Shown here: positions 11,802-23,828 of the stretch, in pieces
Numbering within the stretch: position 1 is the stretch's first letter
How the letters are laid out: each line of letters begins with the position of its first letter
Origin: Aristolochia californica
Taxonomy: Eukaryota > Streptophyta > Magnoliopsida > Piperales > Aristolochiaceae
Assembly (NCBI GenBank): GCA_029961685.1
Contig: JARWKL010000007.1
Coordinates: forward strand, 10,191,406 to 10,255,405
Direction: 5' to 3'
Length of the DNA stretch: 64,000 nucleotides
Position numbers and translations under genes: made by a program
Notes under the pieces: generated by a model
Database searches by the model: none
Told to the model about the DNA's origin: nothing
Seen by the model: the letters and a program-made list of their open reading frames with translations, nothing else

Positions 11802-12581
11802 TGTTATGGACTAAATAACACTGAGTCATCTACTTTACTTTTATTATTTATGTTGCTTTTAATTTTGAATTTTATTGATTTGTAATAAGATTTAAAGGTA
11901 GGGGTAGAATTGGGTTTTATAACCCTAACCTATGTTGATGTTAATTACCCTATTTAAGGGGTAAGGATGAAGAAATAAAGCAAGTTCGGAATTAGCATAA
12001 ACTAGGGTAATTTAGATTCTTGTTAGGCTCCCTATTCTAGGGTTCTTGGCATGAACTCTCTTGGTGGTTTGCTGCATCCATTGGGGAGTCCTTGAGGAGA
12101 TCTTGGAAGGAAAAGGAAGAGGAATCACCCTTCTCTTCCTAGTTGCAAGAGCAATCTACCTCTGCCACGAACCAGCAGCAAGAGGGGGAGGTTTGTGTGA
12201 GCCTTATCATCAAAGGAGGAGGCTTTTGAGTTGTTGGTTGGAGGAGATCTTCAAGAGGTATTTCTGATTACCTTTTCCATGTTTGGAAAGGTCTTCTCTG
12301 GTCTCTTTTACGTATAAGACAGTAGATGCATGGTTTTAGGGATTTATACTTGTTGATGTGAGTTATAAAATAGGGGTTTCATATATGAGTGGTTAAACAT
12401 TCCTTTAACTTGCTGGTTGCATCTATAATTGAGAAAAGGAAAATCCTTTTCAATCCTAACGTAAAAGGAGAACTAGAAGAGACTTCTTTTCAGAAAAAAA
12501 ATGTGTTAAGAAACCTTCAAACAGTGTTGGATCCTTATTCCACTCGTTGAGTTACTAGATCCATGGTTAGGGACCATAACA
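11802..12581 (+). repeat. Solo LTR, diverged gypsy family
   Basis: It starts TGTTATGGACTAAATAACAC and ends GTTACTAGATCCATGGTTAG then GGACCATAACA. Both ends are homologous to the gypsy LTR at 50206-51091 (TGTTGTGGACTCAATAGCAC ... GGGACCGTAACA). It sits inside a copia pol end: the sequence GTTCTCTCA is present on both sides (11791-11799 and 12582-12590). No internal gypsy sequence is attached, so it is a solo LTR. Confidence 0.7.
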
Positions 12582-13040
12582 GTTCTCTCACTCCCAACTT
12601 AAGGGGGAGTGTTGGAAGATAGGCTCAAGCCCACACAACCAAGGAAGTACCACATATCCAAGTGGGTTGGAAGATGGACCCAATCGCATAAGACCTAGGA
12701 AGACCCACATATCCAAGAATGTTGGAAGATGGCCCCAAGCCCATAAGATATGGGACCCACCATGATCACGTGAGGTGGCATAAGAAATCTTACAGAGCTA
12801 GAATTATTATGGAAGTAGGTCTCACAGAAGAGTTTCAGTTTAAAGGTGTTTTAGTCATTTTAGTCTTCTACTTATATTGGGTTATTTAATTATGATGGGA
12901 CTTATCTTTAAGTGTTAGAGTTTGGGTGTAATTGGGACAAAAGTAGTTTAATTGTAATTGGACTCTACTACCTTCCATTATTATAAATAGAGGTTCATGT
13001 ACTCTCATTGTAATACAACTCTTGAAGAAGTACCCTTGAA
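12582..13040 (+). repeat. Copia polypurine tract and LTR fragments
   Basis: AACTTAAGGGGGAG (about 12596-12609) is a copia polypurine tract followed by LTR start TGTTGGAAGATAGG at 12610. After about 140 bp it passes into another LTR type (GATATGGGACCCACCATGAT) with a TTATAAATAG TATA box at 12981. These are two overlapping LTR remnants. Confidence 0.6.
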
Positions 13041-13259
13041 GAAGAAGACAATGAGAAGACTGGAGTTTATGAAACATTAATGTATATCAAAGCTTAGTCA
13101 ATATGTAAGAGAGCCTTCCAAACTCCTTTTCATAAGGTACAATGGTAAACATGGAGCTTCAGGGCATTCATTACATTTGCACATATTTTTAATTATCAAT
13201 ACATTTTTTCAAACATATTAAAGCACTTAGATTCAATCATTATATTGTTTAAAAAGTCA

Positions 13260-13625
13260 ACTTAGTTGAACTGGCACAATGCTCGATCATCCAGAAGTGC
13301 ACATGCCAATATTATAAAGCATGATCGATCATCCCATTTGGATTGATTGATCAATACTGTTCAGGCAAGTACAAATTGCATTGAATGATCTATCATCCCA
13401 CATGATTGATTGACCAGATAAAATCTTCCCAGTCAGGAACATAAAGCATGATCGATCATAGGAAGTTCACTGATCAATCATACTTCTATTGCACTGCCAA
13501 AGGGAAAATCTGACTGATCGATCATCCCATTGTAATGATCAATCAATTTAACTTTTTGAGACCAATGGCAACTCATTGATTGATCAATAAGTCATAACCT
13601 GACACAAAAAAGAGTCGTTATGATC
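13260..13625. repeat. Cluster of degenerate GATC-palindrome motifs
   Basis: At least ten occurrences of TGATCGATCAT, GATTGATTGATCAAT or close variants at 25-60-bp spacing, alternating with unrelated sequence. There is no open frame and no CRISPR-like regularity. Confidence 0.6.
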
Positions 13626-13639
13626 GATCCATACACCCA

Positions 13640-13752
13640 CTTAAACAATATGTTCCTTTTGAATGACTACTCTAGCTATTTCGGCCTTGGACAACAAAAA
13701 AGAGAGGTATAATTTTTAGATAACTAAATAATGAATCTATTTGCTTCTCCAT
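13640..13752 (+). pseudogene. Stray copy of NEN exon 3 with flanking intron
   Basis: About 110 bp match the NEN gene at roughly 19635-19750: end of intron 2, exon 3 (CTATTTCGGCCTTGG) and start of intron 3 (CTAAATAATGAATC and GCTTCTCCATAG). The acceptor AG and one codon are lost, and homology stops at both edges. Because intron sequence is included, it came from genomic DNA, not from mRNA. Confidence 0.85.
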
Positions 13753-14433
13753 AGACATTTTTTATTCATATATGTATCGTCGCCCTTATTCAAAAATTGA
13801 TTTAACTAAGTTAAATTGAACTTGACCATTATTCGAGGTCGATAAGTAATCCTTTATAGGTTTGATTCTTTTAGAAAAAAACACATAAAATAAATTATTT
13901 TATGCATCTAACTAGATAATTCAGAATTTTATGAAGTTAGGAGGTTTTATTATGAGAGAAACTCATTCTATGGGCATAATCATTATTTTAAGAGGAATCA
14001 ATAAACTCAGGAATGGTTGAGTACACTCAAATATATGGATATTCTTAATTTGATAATAGTTATATATATAATTATCTAAAATTTCAAAATAAATCTATTT
14101 AAAACTTTAAAAGGAATTAAGCTTGGTAGATCTCAATTAATATTTTTAAAAGATCTAGCATGGACTTCACTCGTTTCTATAAGTTGGAGGTTCCAAAATA
14201 GGTGATAGATGATGTGGTTGCCACCTCTAGGTCTAAAGAGTAGGAAGACGGTGGCTAAAGACAAGTGCAAGAGCAAAAATGGCCTTCAAAGTGACTGATC
14301 TCATTGTTGCCTTTGTAACCTTGTTCCAATCTGATAATGCCTGAACAATCAAAGGGGGAAAGTTCTCAACTATTTGTGGAGAGGTATTGACCGTGTCAAC
14401 TCAATCTTGACTCGATCAACCCATTGTTACACT
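13753..14433. other. No gene recognised
   Basis: A/T-rich unique-looking sequence between the NEN exon fragment and the hAT-like element. The last 8 bases (14426-14433, GTTACACT) are the left target duplication of that element. Confidence 0.6.
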
Positions 14434-17400
14434 TAGGGGTGGCATCGAGCCGAGCCGAGCCGAGCCAAGCCTGAACTTGCCAATGTGTGAGCCGAGTTTG
14501 ATTTAAATATTATGAACTCAAGCTTGAGCTGAACCCAGCCTCGAGCCAAAAAATTTTATCGAGCTCGAGCCCTATTATTTTAACCAAGTTTGAACTGAGT
14601 TTAAGCTTCAACATACATTTAAAACTTTTCAAACAATACATGTTTCGAGTTCGAGCTCCAACATATATTTAAAATTTTTCAAAAAATACATATCAAATAA
14701 ATTGTATATAAAATTATGCATACATTTTACATAAAATTGGGCATACAATTTACATAAAATTGAACATATATTTTAAAAAAATTGGGCACAACCTTTACAT
14801 AAAATTGGGTATGACCTCTACATAAAATTGGACATGACCTCTACTTAAAATTGGACATAACCTATGTACATAATACCTGCATAAAATTGGGCATGACCTC
14901 TACTTAAAATTGGGCAAAACCTCTACTTAAAATTGGGTATAACCTATGTACATAATACCTGCATAAAATTGTCTCTACACTCCATAAACACTGCATAATA
15001 TTATGAATAAACTAATAAAACAGAGTAAGCTTAACCCAGGAACATCTTAACAGCAATCAAGAAGAAAGCCAACGCTGAACTTTATTTCAATACAAAGCTG
15101 ATTTCATCCCACCACACACTCTTAGAAGAGCTTCAATGGCTTCTGAACTTATAGAAGAAGAAACTAAAAACCAAAACGAACAGGGAATAGGTATTACTCT
15201 GGATGCGATTTGTTGCTGAAGAACACCTCTAATTATAGGTGATTTATAGCACTGAATTGAGGAAGATAGCTACGGAAAGAAGAGAAAGGAAGCTTCCTCT
15301 CTCTTATGGCACCGATGGATGCCTCTGTCCGCTATGACGGTCAGTACAGAGTTCACCTCTGTTTTTTGCTGCTTCCATTAATTCCCGTTCACACTTGACT
15401 CCTTTGAATTTTCCATTCATGCTTGGGTCTCCCATTCGTGACTAAGGGCACGGGGGCCAGCCCCCTTGGACCCCCGTCGAGGCTGACGCCCCGAACCCCG
15501 CCTTCATTTTACAGTTTCTTCACAAATAACCATTGCGGTCACAACTTGACCTCATTAGTGTCTAAGCCAGAACTGCTAACTAACTTACTCACTATCGACA
15601 TTGGCGCTCCTCATAATTGGGGGCCAGTGAATACATTAGATTAGCAGTAACTAGTGAGAGGTGGACATTGACACACTAACATAAACTCTATACAATAATC
15701 AAACACAAAAAAATTAAATGAAATATCAATATCAATTTAAAACTCCCTCCCCAAATCCCGGGCCACTCATTAAGTTAACGAGCCGGCTTGCGAGCTTTCG
15801 AACTAAACCATGGTTCGGTCGAGCTTAGATCATTAACTTAAACGAGCCTTATCCGGATCTCGAACTCGATTCGAGTTCTAGAACCGAGCCAAGCTCGAGC
15901 CGCTCGCGAACCGGCTCGGTTCAATGCCACATCTACATGTGACGCACTCCTTGGAGGCTCAAAAAGTTGATCTCCTCTTCCTTTTGTTTGAACTAATAAC
16001 AGCAATGCCCCTCATAGCTTCTATACATATAACTTCATGATAGACATCAAAATTTAATCAAAACTGAACCATAGGTTCCCAACATGATATATAACCTACT
16101 GCTAACTCCATAAGCAATTGCTACTAACTAGAAGTGACCAAAATGCCCCCTCAACATATATTTTAACACTTATCTTGCAGGTTGATATAGTTTAAATCTA
16201 ATGACCAATCTAAAAATAGATTGTGATTAGAGATTAGGTGGCTGCCTCGATTAAAGAGCATTTTTGAGCTAGACTTTGGAATAGATTCATGATGCCCACA
16301 ATCATTTAAAATCAATGGAAAGAGCAAACTGAAACCAAGATGACAGGTTCATACAAGCTTGAAGATTGAAGAACCTTATAGGTCTTCCCTCCAAAAAATA
16401 GCACACCCATCACACGCTTCCCCTGTGCGACCCTATAACAGGTTTTTTAAGGGGATTAGATCTTGAACATTGGCCTTGAAATGAAGCTCTACAACTTAAG
16501 TGTATATAGCCAGTTTCTCTGAAATACCTTGTAAACACCTCTGTAACCATCCTCATGGAGAAAATCTGCTAGATCACTGAAGCCATCAACCTCCTATGGA
16601 CAGAATAGTGTAAAGTCAACATTCAGGATTTTGTTTTGTACATTTCACATACATTACCGTCAATTTTCATTATTTAAGTCATGACTTTAATAATATCAAA
16701 AGAAAAATAGAGGTAATTCATTGAAATAAAATAGCAGCATAGAGAGAGAAAATTTTACATTTGTATTTCGTTTGTTGAGACCATGGAGTTTCTTGCATGC
16801 AACTACTCGTAACAGGCAAAACATAAATCCATTAACAACCAAAACAAAAGGGAGAAATTGAGAGGTGGATCAAAGAATATGATGAGGAAAGGATCATGTC
16901 AACGCATATTTAACAATTCCATATGATGAAGAAATTTTCTACAGTCCATTCATCAAGCAAAAACAAAAGTGAAATGAAGTATAAAACTCGTTAAAAAAAT
17001 AACATTGAGTTGAAAACCACCAACGTAACAAGAGATGTTATGTGTCACAATGTTGCTGAAGAAAAAAAAACGAAAACATGGTCTTAATTAATGTCAATTT
17101 TACCAGTTCAAGTAGATAATATGTCAATTCTAGACCATGAAATAATTGCAACACTTGCCTGGAGACACAAAATGTTCGGCTTGTAGATAATAAGCTCCCT
17201 CTGTATAAGCTTCTTTCTCTGACTCCATTATAAAAGCAGCTTAATCTCTTTACTGCTCAAATAAGAACTTGTATGTACCTCCTTATCAAAACAAATACAG
17301 AGTACTATCTCCCCCGTTTCTGTTGTGCTCGTGGCTGTCAACGATGTGGTTTGCTCTTCCACCAGAGATTCCCCTTTGAAAAGGTGAAGGAAATACGAGG

Positions 17401-18112
17401 TGGTGAGTTAAAACATTAATACAAAACAATTAAAACGCAACACACAACATAACGATAAGAACTAAAAACATAAAAATCAATCGTAGGGGAGAATGAGATT
17501 ACCTTTGAAAAATTCAACATGAGGCATTCGTCCAATCGAAGATAAATAATGGAATACAGAAGATAAAATAAAAAAAATCAATGTTAGGTCGGTGATGAAA
17601 AAAAAGAACTAGAAGAATAAGAATAAAACAACTTACCTACCTCTTTCTGTCACTTTTGTTGGCGAGGAAGAAGTTCGGAGGAAGAAATCGCAAAGGAAAA
17701 AATGGGAGACCAAGACTGAGATTGAGAGTCAAGAATCGAATAGGGAAAATGAGGAATAAGAAGAAGAAATCCCCCAATTTTCGCTGAATCGCTACTAGAC
17801 GAGTGATGAAGGGCGACCTCTGTTCCCCGATTCACACCGAGAGAATGAGAGCGGAAGATCAATTGACCTCCTGCTCGGCACTCTTGCTCAGACAGAGCTC
17901 TTGAATCCGATTTCCCGAAGTCCCGTCTCCCGACTCCCTCCCCAAATCCTAACCACTAGTTAAGTTAACGAGTCGGCTTGTGAATTTTTGAACCGAACCA
18001 TGATTCGGTCGAACTTGGCTCGTTAACTTAAACGAATCTTATCCGGATCTCGAACTTCTAGATAAATCGAATCGAACCGAGCTCAAACCGGCTCGATTCG
18101 ATGCCTCTCCTA
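14434..18112. mobile_element. hAT-like non-autonomous DNA transposon (3.68 kb)
   Basis: The left end is TAGGGGTGGCATCGAGCCGA. The right end, read in reverse, is TAGGAGAGGCATCGAATCGA, so the ends form an imperfect terminal inverted repeat of the TAGGGGTGGCA type known from hAT elements. It is flanked by a perfect 8-bp direct repeat GTTACACT (14426-14433 and 18113-18120), the length hAT transposases make. Subterminal regions are rich in GAGCC/GGCTC motifs. I see no transposase frame. Short (TA)AAATTGGGCATGACCTCTA-type phrases repeat at about 14700-14960. A second copy of the right subterminal region lies inside at 15745-15945. Confidence 0.8.
15745..15945. repeat. Internal copy of the hAT right end
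   Basis: TTAAGTTAACGAGCCGGCTT ... GGTTCGGTCGAGCTT ... CGGCTCGGTTCAATGCCACA matches 17945-18112 and 38930-39154. It is followed by TCTA, then unrelated sequence with no 8-bp repeat of GTTACACT, so it is a nested or duplicated end and not the boundary of the element. Confidence 0.75.
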
Positions 18113-19023
18113 GTTACACTTACACTAACCAATATCAATTTTGCCAAGTTCCAAAAATGGGATTTTATTTCACGATTGAACAAATGGATTTTTTAATTAT
18201 AAAAAATCTAAAGTAAATATAATAAACTTATTAACTAAAATAAAATACAATAAGCTGAAGGTACAAGTGCCGTCTTCGAAAGACGGCATATCATTTTGAT
18301 AAAGGTTTTAAAATTCCGATTTAACGAATTCTAAATTCCAAACTTCCAACTCAAGGTAGAAGATGCCATTCTTGTTGCCTGCGACTTGCCGCCCTCTCTT
18401 GGACCTTCGATCGTGTATTCTTGCTCATGAAGAAAGAATATTCAAAGATTTCTATCTTCCTATCAGTATTTCACTGTACCAATCAGTTTTCGTGGTCCTT
18501 CCACAGACCTCTTTGTTCCGACATTTGGGAGAGTTTTTCAAGCGCCGTCTCTTTACTGCTCAACATGAATTAGTACTCTTTGGTACATAACTTGGATTTG
18601 ATGTATTTTTTTTTAAAATGGCCTTTTTTTATTTGATGATTTTCCCGAGGGTGTAAAGTCGTATTGGGGATAATGTAGAACGGATTATCCATCCTTACTT
18701 GCCATTGGAGAACCGTTCGAGGACATTTCGTGAGGCTGCGAATGAAGCAAACATTCCACGCTTCCGTCTGCCCAGAAATGAGAAAATTCGAACGGTGAAC
18801 CAACTTTTTTCCTCTTTTTGGTAGAACAATTTCTTCGCGGGCAAGATAGGAACACTCCTCTCTGGGATAAAAGAAGGTCTTCTCACTCTTACATGCCCTT
18901 GGAGAGCCATTTTCATACTTCCGTCTGCCCAGAAGTGAGAAAAATACCAAGGAACATTTCCCTCCATCCACCTCCATTTAAGACTTCAAATCAGAATCTC
19001 GTGCTGCATTAACTGCTGTTGAG
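18113..19023 (+). promoter_or_regulatory. Upstream region of the NEN gene
   Basis: No coding gene is seen. It presumably holds promoter and 5' leader. An imperfect tandem repeat lies at about 18690-18960: CTTCCGTCTGCCCAGAA followed by a/gTGAGAAAA occurs at about 18760 and 18915, and CTTGCCATTGGAGAACC resembles CATGCCCTTGGAGAGCC. No TATA box can be assigned with confidence. Confidence 0.4.
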
Positions 19024-22000
19024 ATGGAATCATCCGGTGATGTAAGTAGCGCTCGTCAAGAACTCGTATTCATGGATGTTGAGACGACGGTGCCTTTCAG
19101 AGTCGGCCAAAAACACTTGCTTTTAGAGTTCGGAGCCATTTTAGTGTGCCCTCGGACTCTCTTGGAATTGGAAAGCTACTCCACCCTCATCAGACCTTCT
19201 GATCTTTCCTCCATCTCCCCTGCCTCCTACAGGTGCAATGGTATCACAAAAGATGCCGCCGCTAATGCACCTTACTTTGCACAAATTGCTGATAAGGTTT
19301 TCGATATTCTTCACGGTTAGTTTCCCTCTTCATTCTGATTGATTTGCTGCGCCCATTTCCATCTCTCTTCTTCTCCGTTGCTTTCTGTTGTATGATGTTG
19401 TAATTACAGGACGAGTTTGGGTTGGTCATAACATCCTCAAGTTTGACTGTCCACGAATTCGCGAGGCGTTTGCAGACATTGGTCGCCCTGCACCTGAGCC
19501 TAGTGGGACCCTTGACTCCTTAACATTGCTGACGCAAAGGTTCGGAAGAAGAGCCGGAAATATGAAGGTTATGGATACTATTTAACGCTTAATGGCGTCA
19601 TCGACTATTGATTCTCTACCATGTCTACATTCATGCACTAAACAACTATTTTTGCAGATGGCTACTCTAGCGAAGTATTTCGGCCTTGGAGAACAGAAAC
19701 ACAGGTATACTTTGCAGATGTCTAAATAATGAATCCACCTGCTTCTCCATAGTTTATTTATGCTGCTGCATGTTATTGTATTTCTTTGAATTTGAGTTGT
19801 CTTAGGCCCTAGTCAGACACCCTATTGTTTTGAGACACAATGTTCTCGCCATTTAGGACAATTATGACCTGATGGTATCTCCATGCTTATGTATTAGCAA
19901 AAGTTTATGAAAAAAAAAAATATTATTTATATTTGTTCTTAAATTGTGCTTGTACATTAGAATATTTGTCTTTTCTTTCTATCACTTTGTTATGGTAGTT
20001 TTTTCCTTCTTGAGTTGTAATTCTGTTGGGTCTTCTCCCTTGACCTTGTCTGCTTTTGTTGGGGCTTCATAAACCATAATTTGAAATTTACTCAAAGTTA
20101 GAAGGGAGAAAAGAGAAAAAAAAAAAAATGAGGGATTGAAGTGATGCGAGAAGTAAAAGAGCAGAGAGAGTTAATCTGAGAAGATGGAAGATAGAAAGAG
20201 AAACGAGAGAATATGAGGAGGAACAGGATAAACATGAGGTATCCAGAAAAAAATATGTTTCACTCGATTTCTCATTCTCTATTGTAATGCTTTCTCACTA
20301 ATAACCTTATTACCAAGCTTCAATGGCAACTCAACCACTCGTAGAAATATTCGCCTCTAATTACTTGTTTGACTAATTCTCTAGCTTCATTTTTGGTTGT
20401 TCTGGCTCTTGGCTTTTCTTTTCCTTCTTGTTTTCTTTACCTTGTCTTTATAAAAGTCCCCATTTTCACAAAAAAAGAAACTGCAACTTGCCTCTCAAAG
20501 GAAAAAAATTGTATACAATCTTTTATTATCCCCTACAAATAATTGTATACTAATCATTTTTCTTCTCCTGTCAATTTCCAGAAGTTTGGATGATGTGCGT
20601 TTGAATCTTGAAGTTCTCAAGCACTGTGCAGCAGTGTTGTTCTTGGTAACTTTCTCATTTATGAATTTGATAGAAAAGTCATAAACTTGACTATTAAAAT
20701 AAAACTGAAGAAGAAAAACAAACAGAACATGGTATCCTATGTCATGTTCTGTTGGTAAGTTCCTTTAGTTAAATAATTAATTTATTTTTTGGAGATTCAT
20801 AAAAGAAAAGATTCTACTCTTTTTTTGTTGGTCTTCATGCATTTAGTGCTGACCAGATTATAGCTCCAAACTATTCTGCATGTGAAGCCATTTTTGTGGA
20901 TTCTCACATCCATCAATGTGGTTGTCCTTGTTAGCTTATTTTTAACTTTTTATTTCCCTTACAAAAGGCTTTGTTTCCTCCTGTTGGTAGCAGAGTGCTA
21001 TACTGTGAAACTGTTGTTGTTATTAGCTGAAAGTGCTTCCCTACTTCTGTTAGGTCTTCCCCTGTAATCCTGTAAGATCTCTAGATTATATGAGCTTGAG
21101 GTGCACTTTATGAGTGATTCTGACATAGACATTATTTCACGCAGTTGGACCACCATAATGTTACACCATTTTGTTCAAGGGAAACACATTAGAAATGATA
21201 CATGCTGCACAAAAACTTTGTAGTAGAAATACGCAACCTCCTATGCTCATCTGTGGAATATGTACAATTTTTTTAAAGAATGAAAGAAACTAATATAACC
21301 AGTATTAAGTTTTTAGAAGTAGTCAAAACCTAAGAATCATCTTAAAGGAAATCCAATATCACAAAACATTGCATATAAATTTAATGGCCAGTAACTTCTA
21401 TATGAATCAAGTAGAAGAAAACACATATCTTTCTATATCTATAGGGAATTTGATTTGATCTCTCAACTCTTTGAATTTATTGTTATGTCCTTAAAATTTT
21501 GATTTTATAATTGATTTCTGGGTTATCTTTCGCTTCTCATCAATAATGAGGCTAAACATGGTTCTTTTGCTATTTGTTTGGATCAATTTGGGTGTAATAG
21601 AATTTTTTCCCATTCTTATAAGATAAGTTTTTCTGTTTCTCAAATGTAACTGTTTGGGTCTCATGATAGGGATGCCACTACTATATCGTTCCCTTTTTGG
21701 TCATTTTTCTTTTCTGTCTAACAAAATTCTTCATCTGACATAAAGACTAGTAGTATAGCTCATGTCAGTATGCAAATGTCGGTAATCAAAATAGGAGTAG
21801 GACTGTGCAGCAACTTTCCTGCACTCGAGGGTCACTGGTGGCCCATATTGCCCCCTTGGCTGAAGAAGTACATCCTGCTTAGCCCTTCAAGGTGTTTTGT
21901 CTCCATGGCACTCTCTTTTCCTCCCCAAATAGATTTCCATTTATTGCCATTACCTGGGTGTATACCTAATTTTCACACATCATGCTTGCATTTCAACGGT

Positions 22001-23828
22001 GCTAGTTTTGCACGAATTCAACAAGTTTGCACTTTTCAGCTGAGTGGTTGTGCATATCTTTAAGTTTGAACTTTGTTTGGATTCTGACCTAGATAAGAAT
22101 GTTTTTTGACAATAGTGTGGATAGTGACCTGAAATATTTTGTGTGTTTAAGACTTGATTTTTTTCATTAAATCAATGGAAAATTTTCAGCACTTTGCCAT
22201 TTCAAAAAAATGTCTCATCAATTTAAAAAGACATGTTTTTCCATGTTTATACACTGAACACTGTTTACCCTTTTGATGATTTTCCAATTGTTCAGGAGTC
22301 ATGCCTTCCGAACACTTCTACAACCTACAATTCAGTATCCCAAAATGTCACTACAGGAAATCACATCAATGGAAAAGCTTCATCAGCAGAAACAAGTCTG
22401 CACTCAAGATTCTCTTCTCATCTTGAGCTTGAAAATCATGTTAGAAGATTTCATGCAGAAACGGTGGGAGTTGTCATGAATTTAGATGAAACTGTTGCAC
22501 AATTATCAGCAGCTGACCCTGTTGACCTTGTACCTCTCATTGACAAAATGAAAATTGACCCTTCACTGCATGCTGGGGTCATGGATGAAATTCTTGCACC
22601 AAACATATCTGGGGTAGTTTCTGGTGAGAATACAACGTCAGATTGTTCTAATAGTAACCCTATGTTTTTAGACCCTGATGAAGTTTCACTCCATTCTATT
22701 ACTACATCAATTTCTCCTGTTAGCCATGGAAGAGCTCCTAGGATTCTTCTTCTGCATGATGACATTCCTTTGCAAATCTGTTGCACAAAAATGAGAATTC
22801 GTTTTGGGGTCAGTTCCAAGTTTCTAGACCCTGCTGGACGCCCACGAATCAGTATTGTGGTGGATCCATCTCCAAGCCTGTGCAAGGTGCTTGACATGTG
22901 CGGCCATCTTGTTAGGAGCTCTTTTATGAACTTGGGTAGCAAATCTGAATGGAGGTCCGTTGTGATGAAAAACCAAGGCTATACTAACATGTCAACCATA
23001 CGACTACAGTAAGTTTTAATCTTTTCTTATTTTGGTTCTCTAGTGAAATGGATATCTTATTTGCCTGCTTTAGTGAGGAGAAAGATGATAGTTCTTTGAA
23101 ATGAAATTCTTCTTCTTTTTCCCTCCATTATTATAGATCTCAATTTTGATTACTAAGCTAAACATTGAAACTAGACATGGTGAGGAGAAACATGCTGACA
23201 TTTCCACGGATTTTCATGGCAAATACCATTTGGCTAACGTGAGTGAGTGAAGCATGTGTACAGGCTAATGGCTTGGAACTGCATTAGTTATTTAGAAACT
23301 GTCACCTTTGTTCTGAAAGATGTCATTCCCTTTGCCGATTCCTCTGTGGGCAATCAGGCGTTGTAACACTACACTATTACTACTTTAGTTAATGTTTTGT
23401 ATCCACCATGTAGGCTGGGGCTGTCTTTGGGCTCCCTTGTATTTTTTGGCCTCTGATACTGTCCTCATTGTCATTATATTTGTCGCCCACAAGTTTTTTT
23501 GGTTTTTTATTTATATTGATACGATAGATCATAACTTATCTTGATGAATACTAAATCACTGTTCTTACTAAATCATTGTTATGCTTGTGTCAGCATACCC
23601 ATTGCTACGCCTCCGAGCACCATGAAATACTGCACTGAGATATGTCAAAGAGAAACGTCCGGTAACATTCAAAGGCTTGTTTTTAGTGAAGTAGATGTCG
23701 CAGAGATTGAGGCATTGTTCAATCCTGGATCTTATATTGATGCATGTTTCTCTTTAGATGTGTACGATTATCAACAGTATATTGGCATAAGACTGGTTTC
23801 GAAGAAGTTAATAATTCATTCTGCATAG
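19024..23828 (+). CDS. NEN1: NEN-type DEDDh 3'-5' exonuclease, six exons, 502 aa
   Basis: Exons: 19024-19315, 19410-19567, 19658-19704, 20582-20645, 22296-23008 and 23594-23828. They sum to 1509 nt, and every intron has GT...AG borders. The product is a plant NEN protein (NAC45/86-dependent exonuclease-domain), a family known for nuclear breakdown in maturing sieve elements. The N-terminal exonuclease domain has all five DEDDh residues: D18 and E20 (FMDVETTVP), D110 (GHNILKFDCPRIR), H165 and D170 (KHRSLDD). A variable linker (about 190-320) follows. The C-terminal half holds the family block with PRILLLHDDIPLQICC, RFGVSSKF, SPSLCKVLD and, at the end, YDYQQYIGIRLVSKKLIIHS. Length matches the family (about 500 aa). 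The start at 19024 gives the expected short leader before the first motif. Intron 4 (1.65 kb) holds no gene. No stop or frameshift is seen, so it looks functional. Assignment to NEN1 rather than a paralogue is uncertain. Confidence 0.93.

Noticed and set aside
15440..15510. GC-rich block (GGGGGCCAGCCCCCTTGG) as an rDNA or organellar piece
   Set aside because: No rRNA motif or organellar gene is adjacent; it lies within the hAT-like element.
14434..15945. Shorter hAT element ending at the inner right end
   Set aside because: The flank after 15945 (CATGTGAC) does not repeat GTTACACT, while the flank after 18112 does exactly.
18363..18977. Overlapping open frames on both strands upstream of NEN
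   Set aside because: Short, no recognisable domain, no splice continuity with the NEN gene.
22451..22942. 163-codon minus-strand frame over NEN exon 5
   Set aside because: Shadow of the coding strand; no domain.
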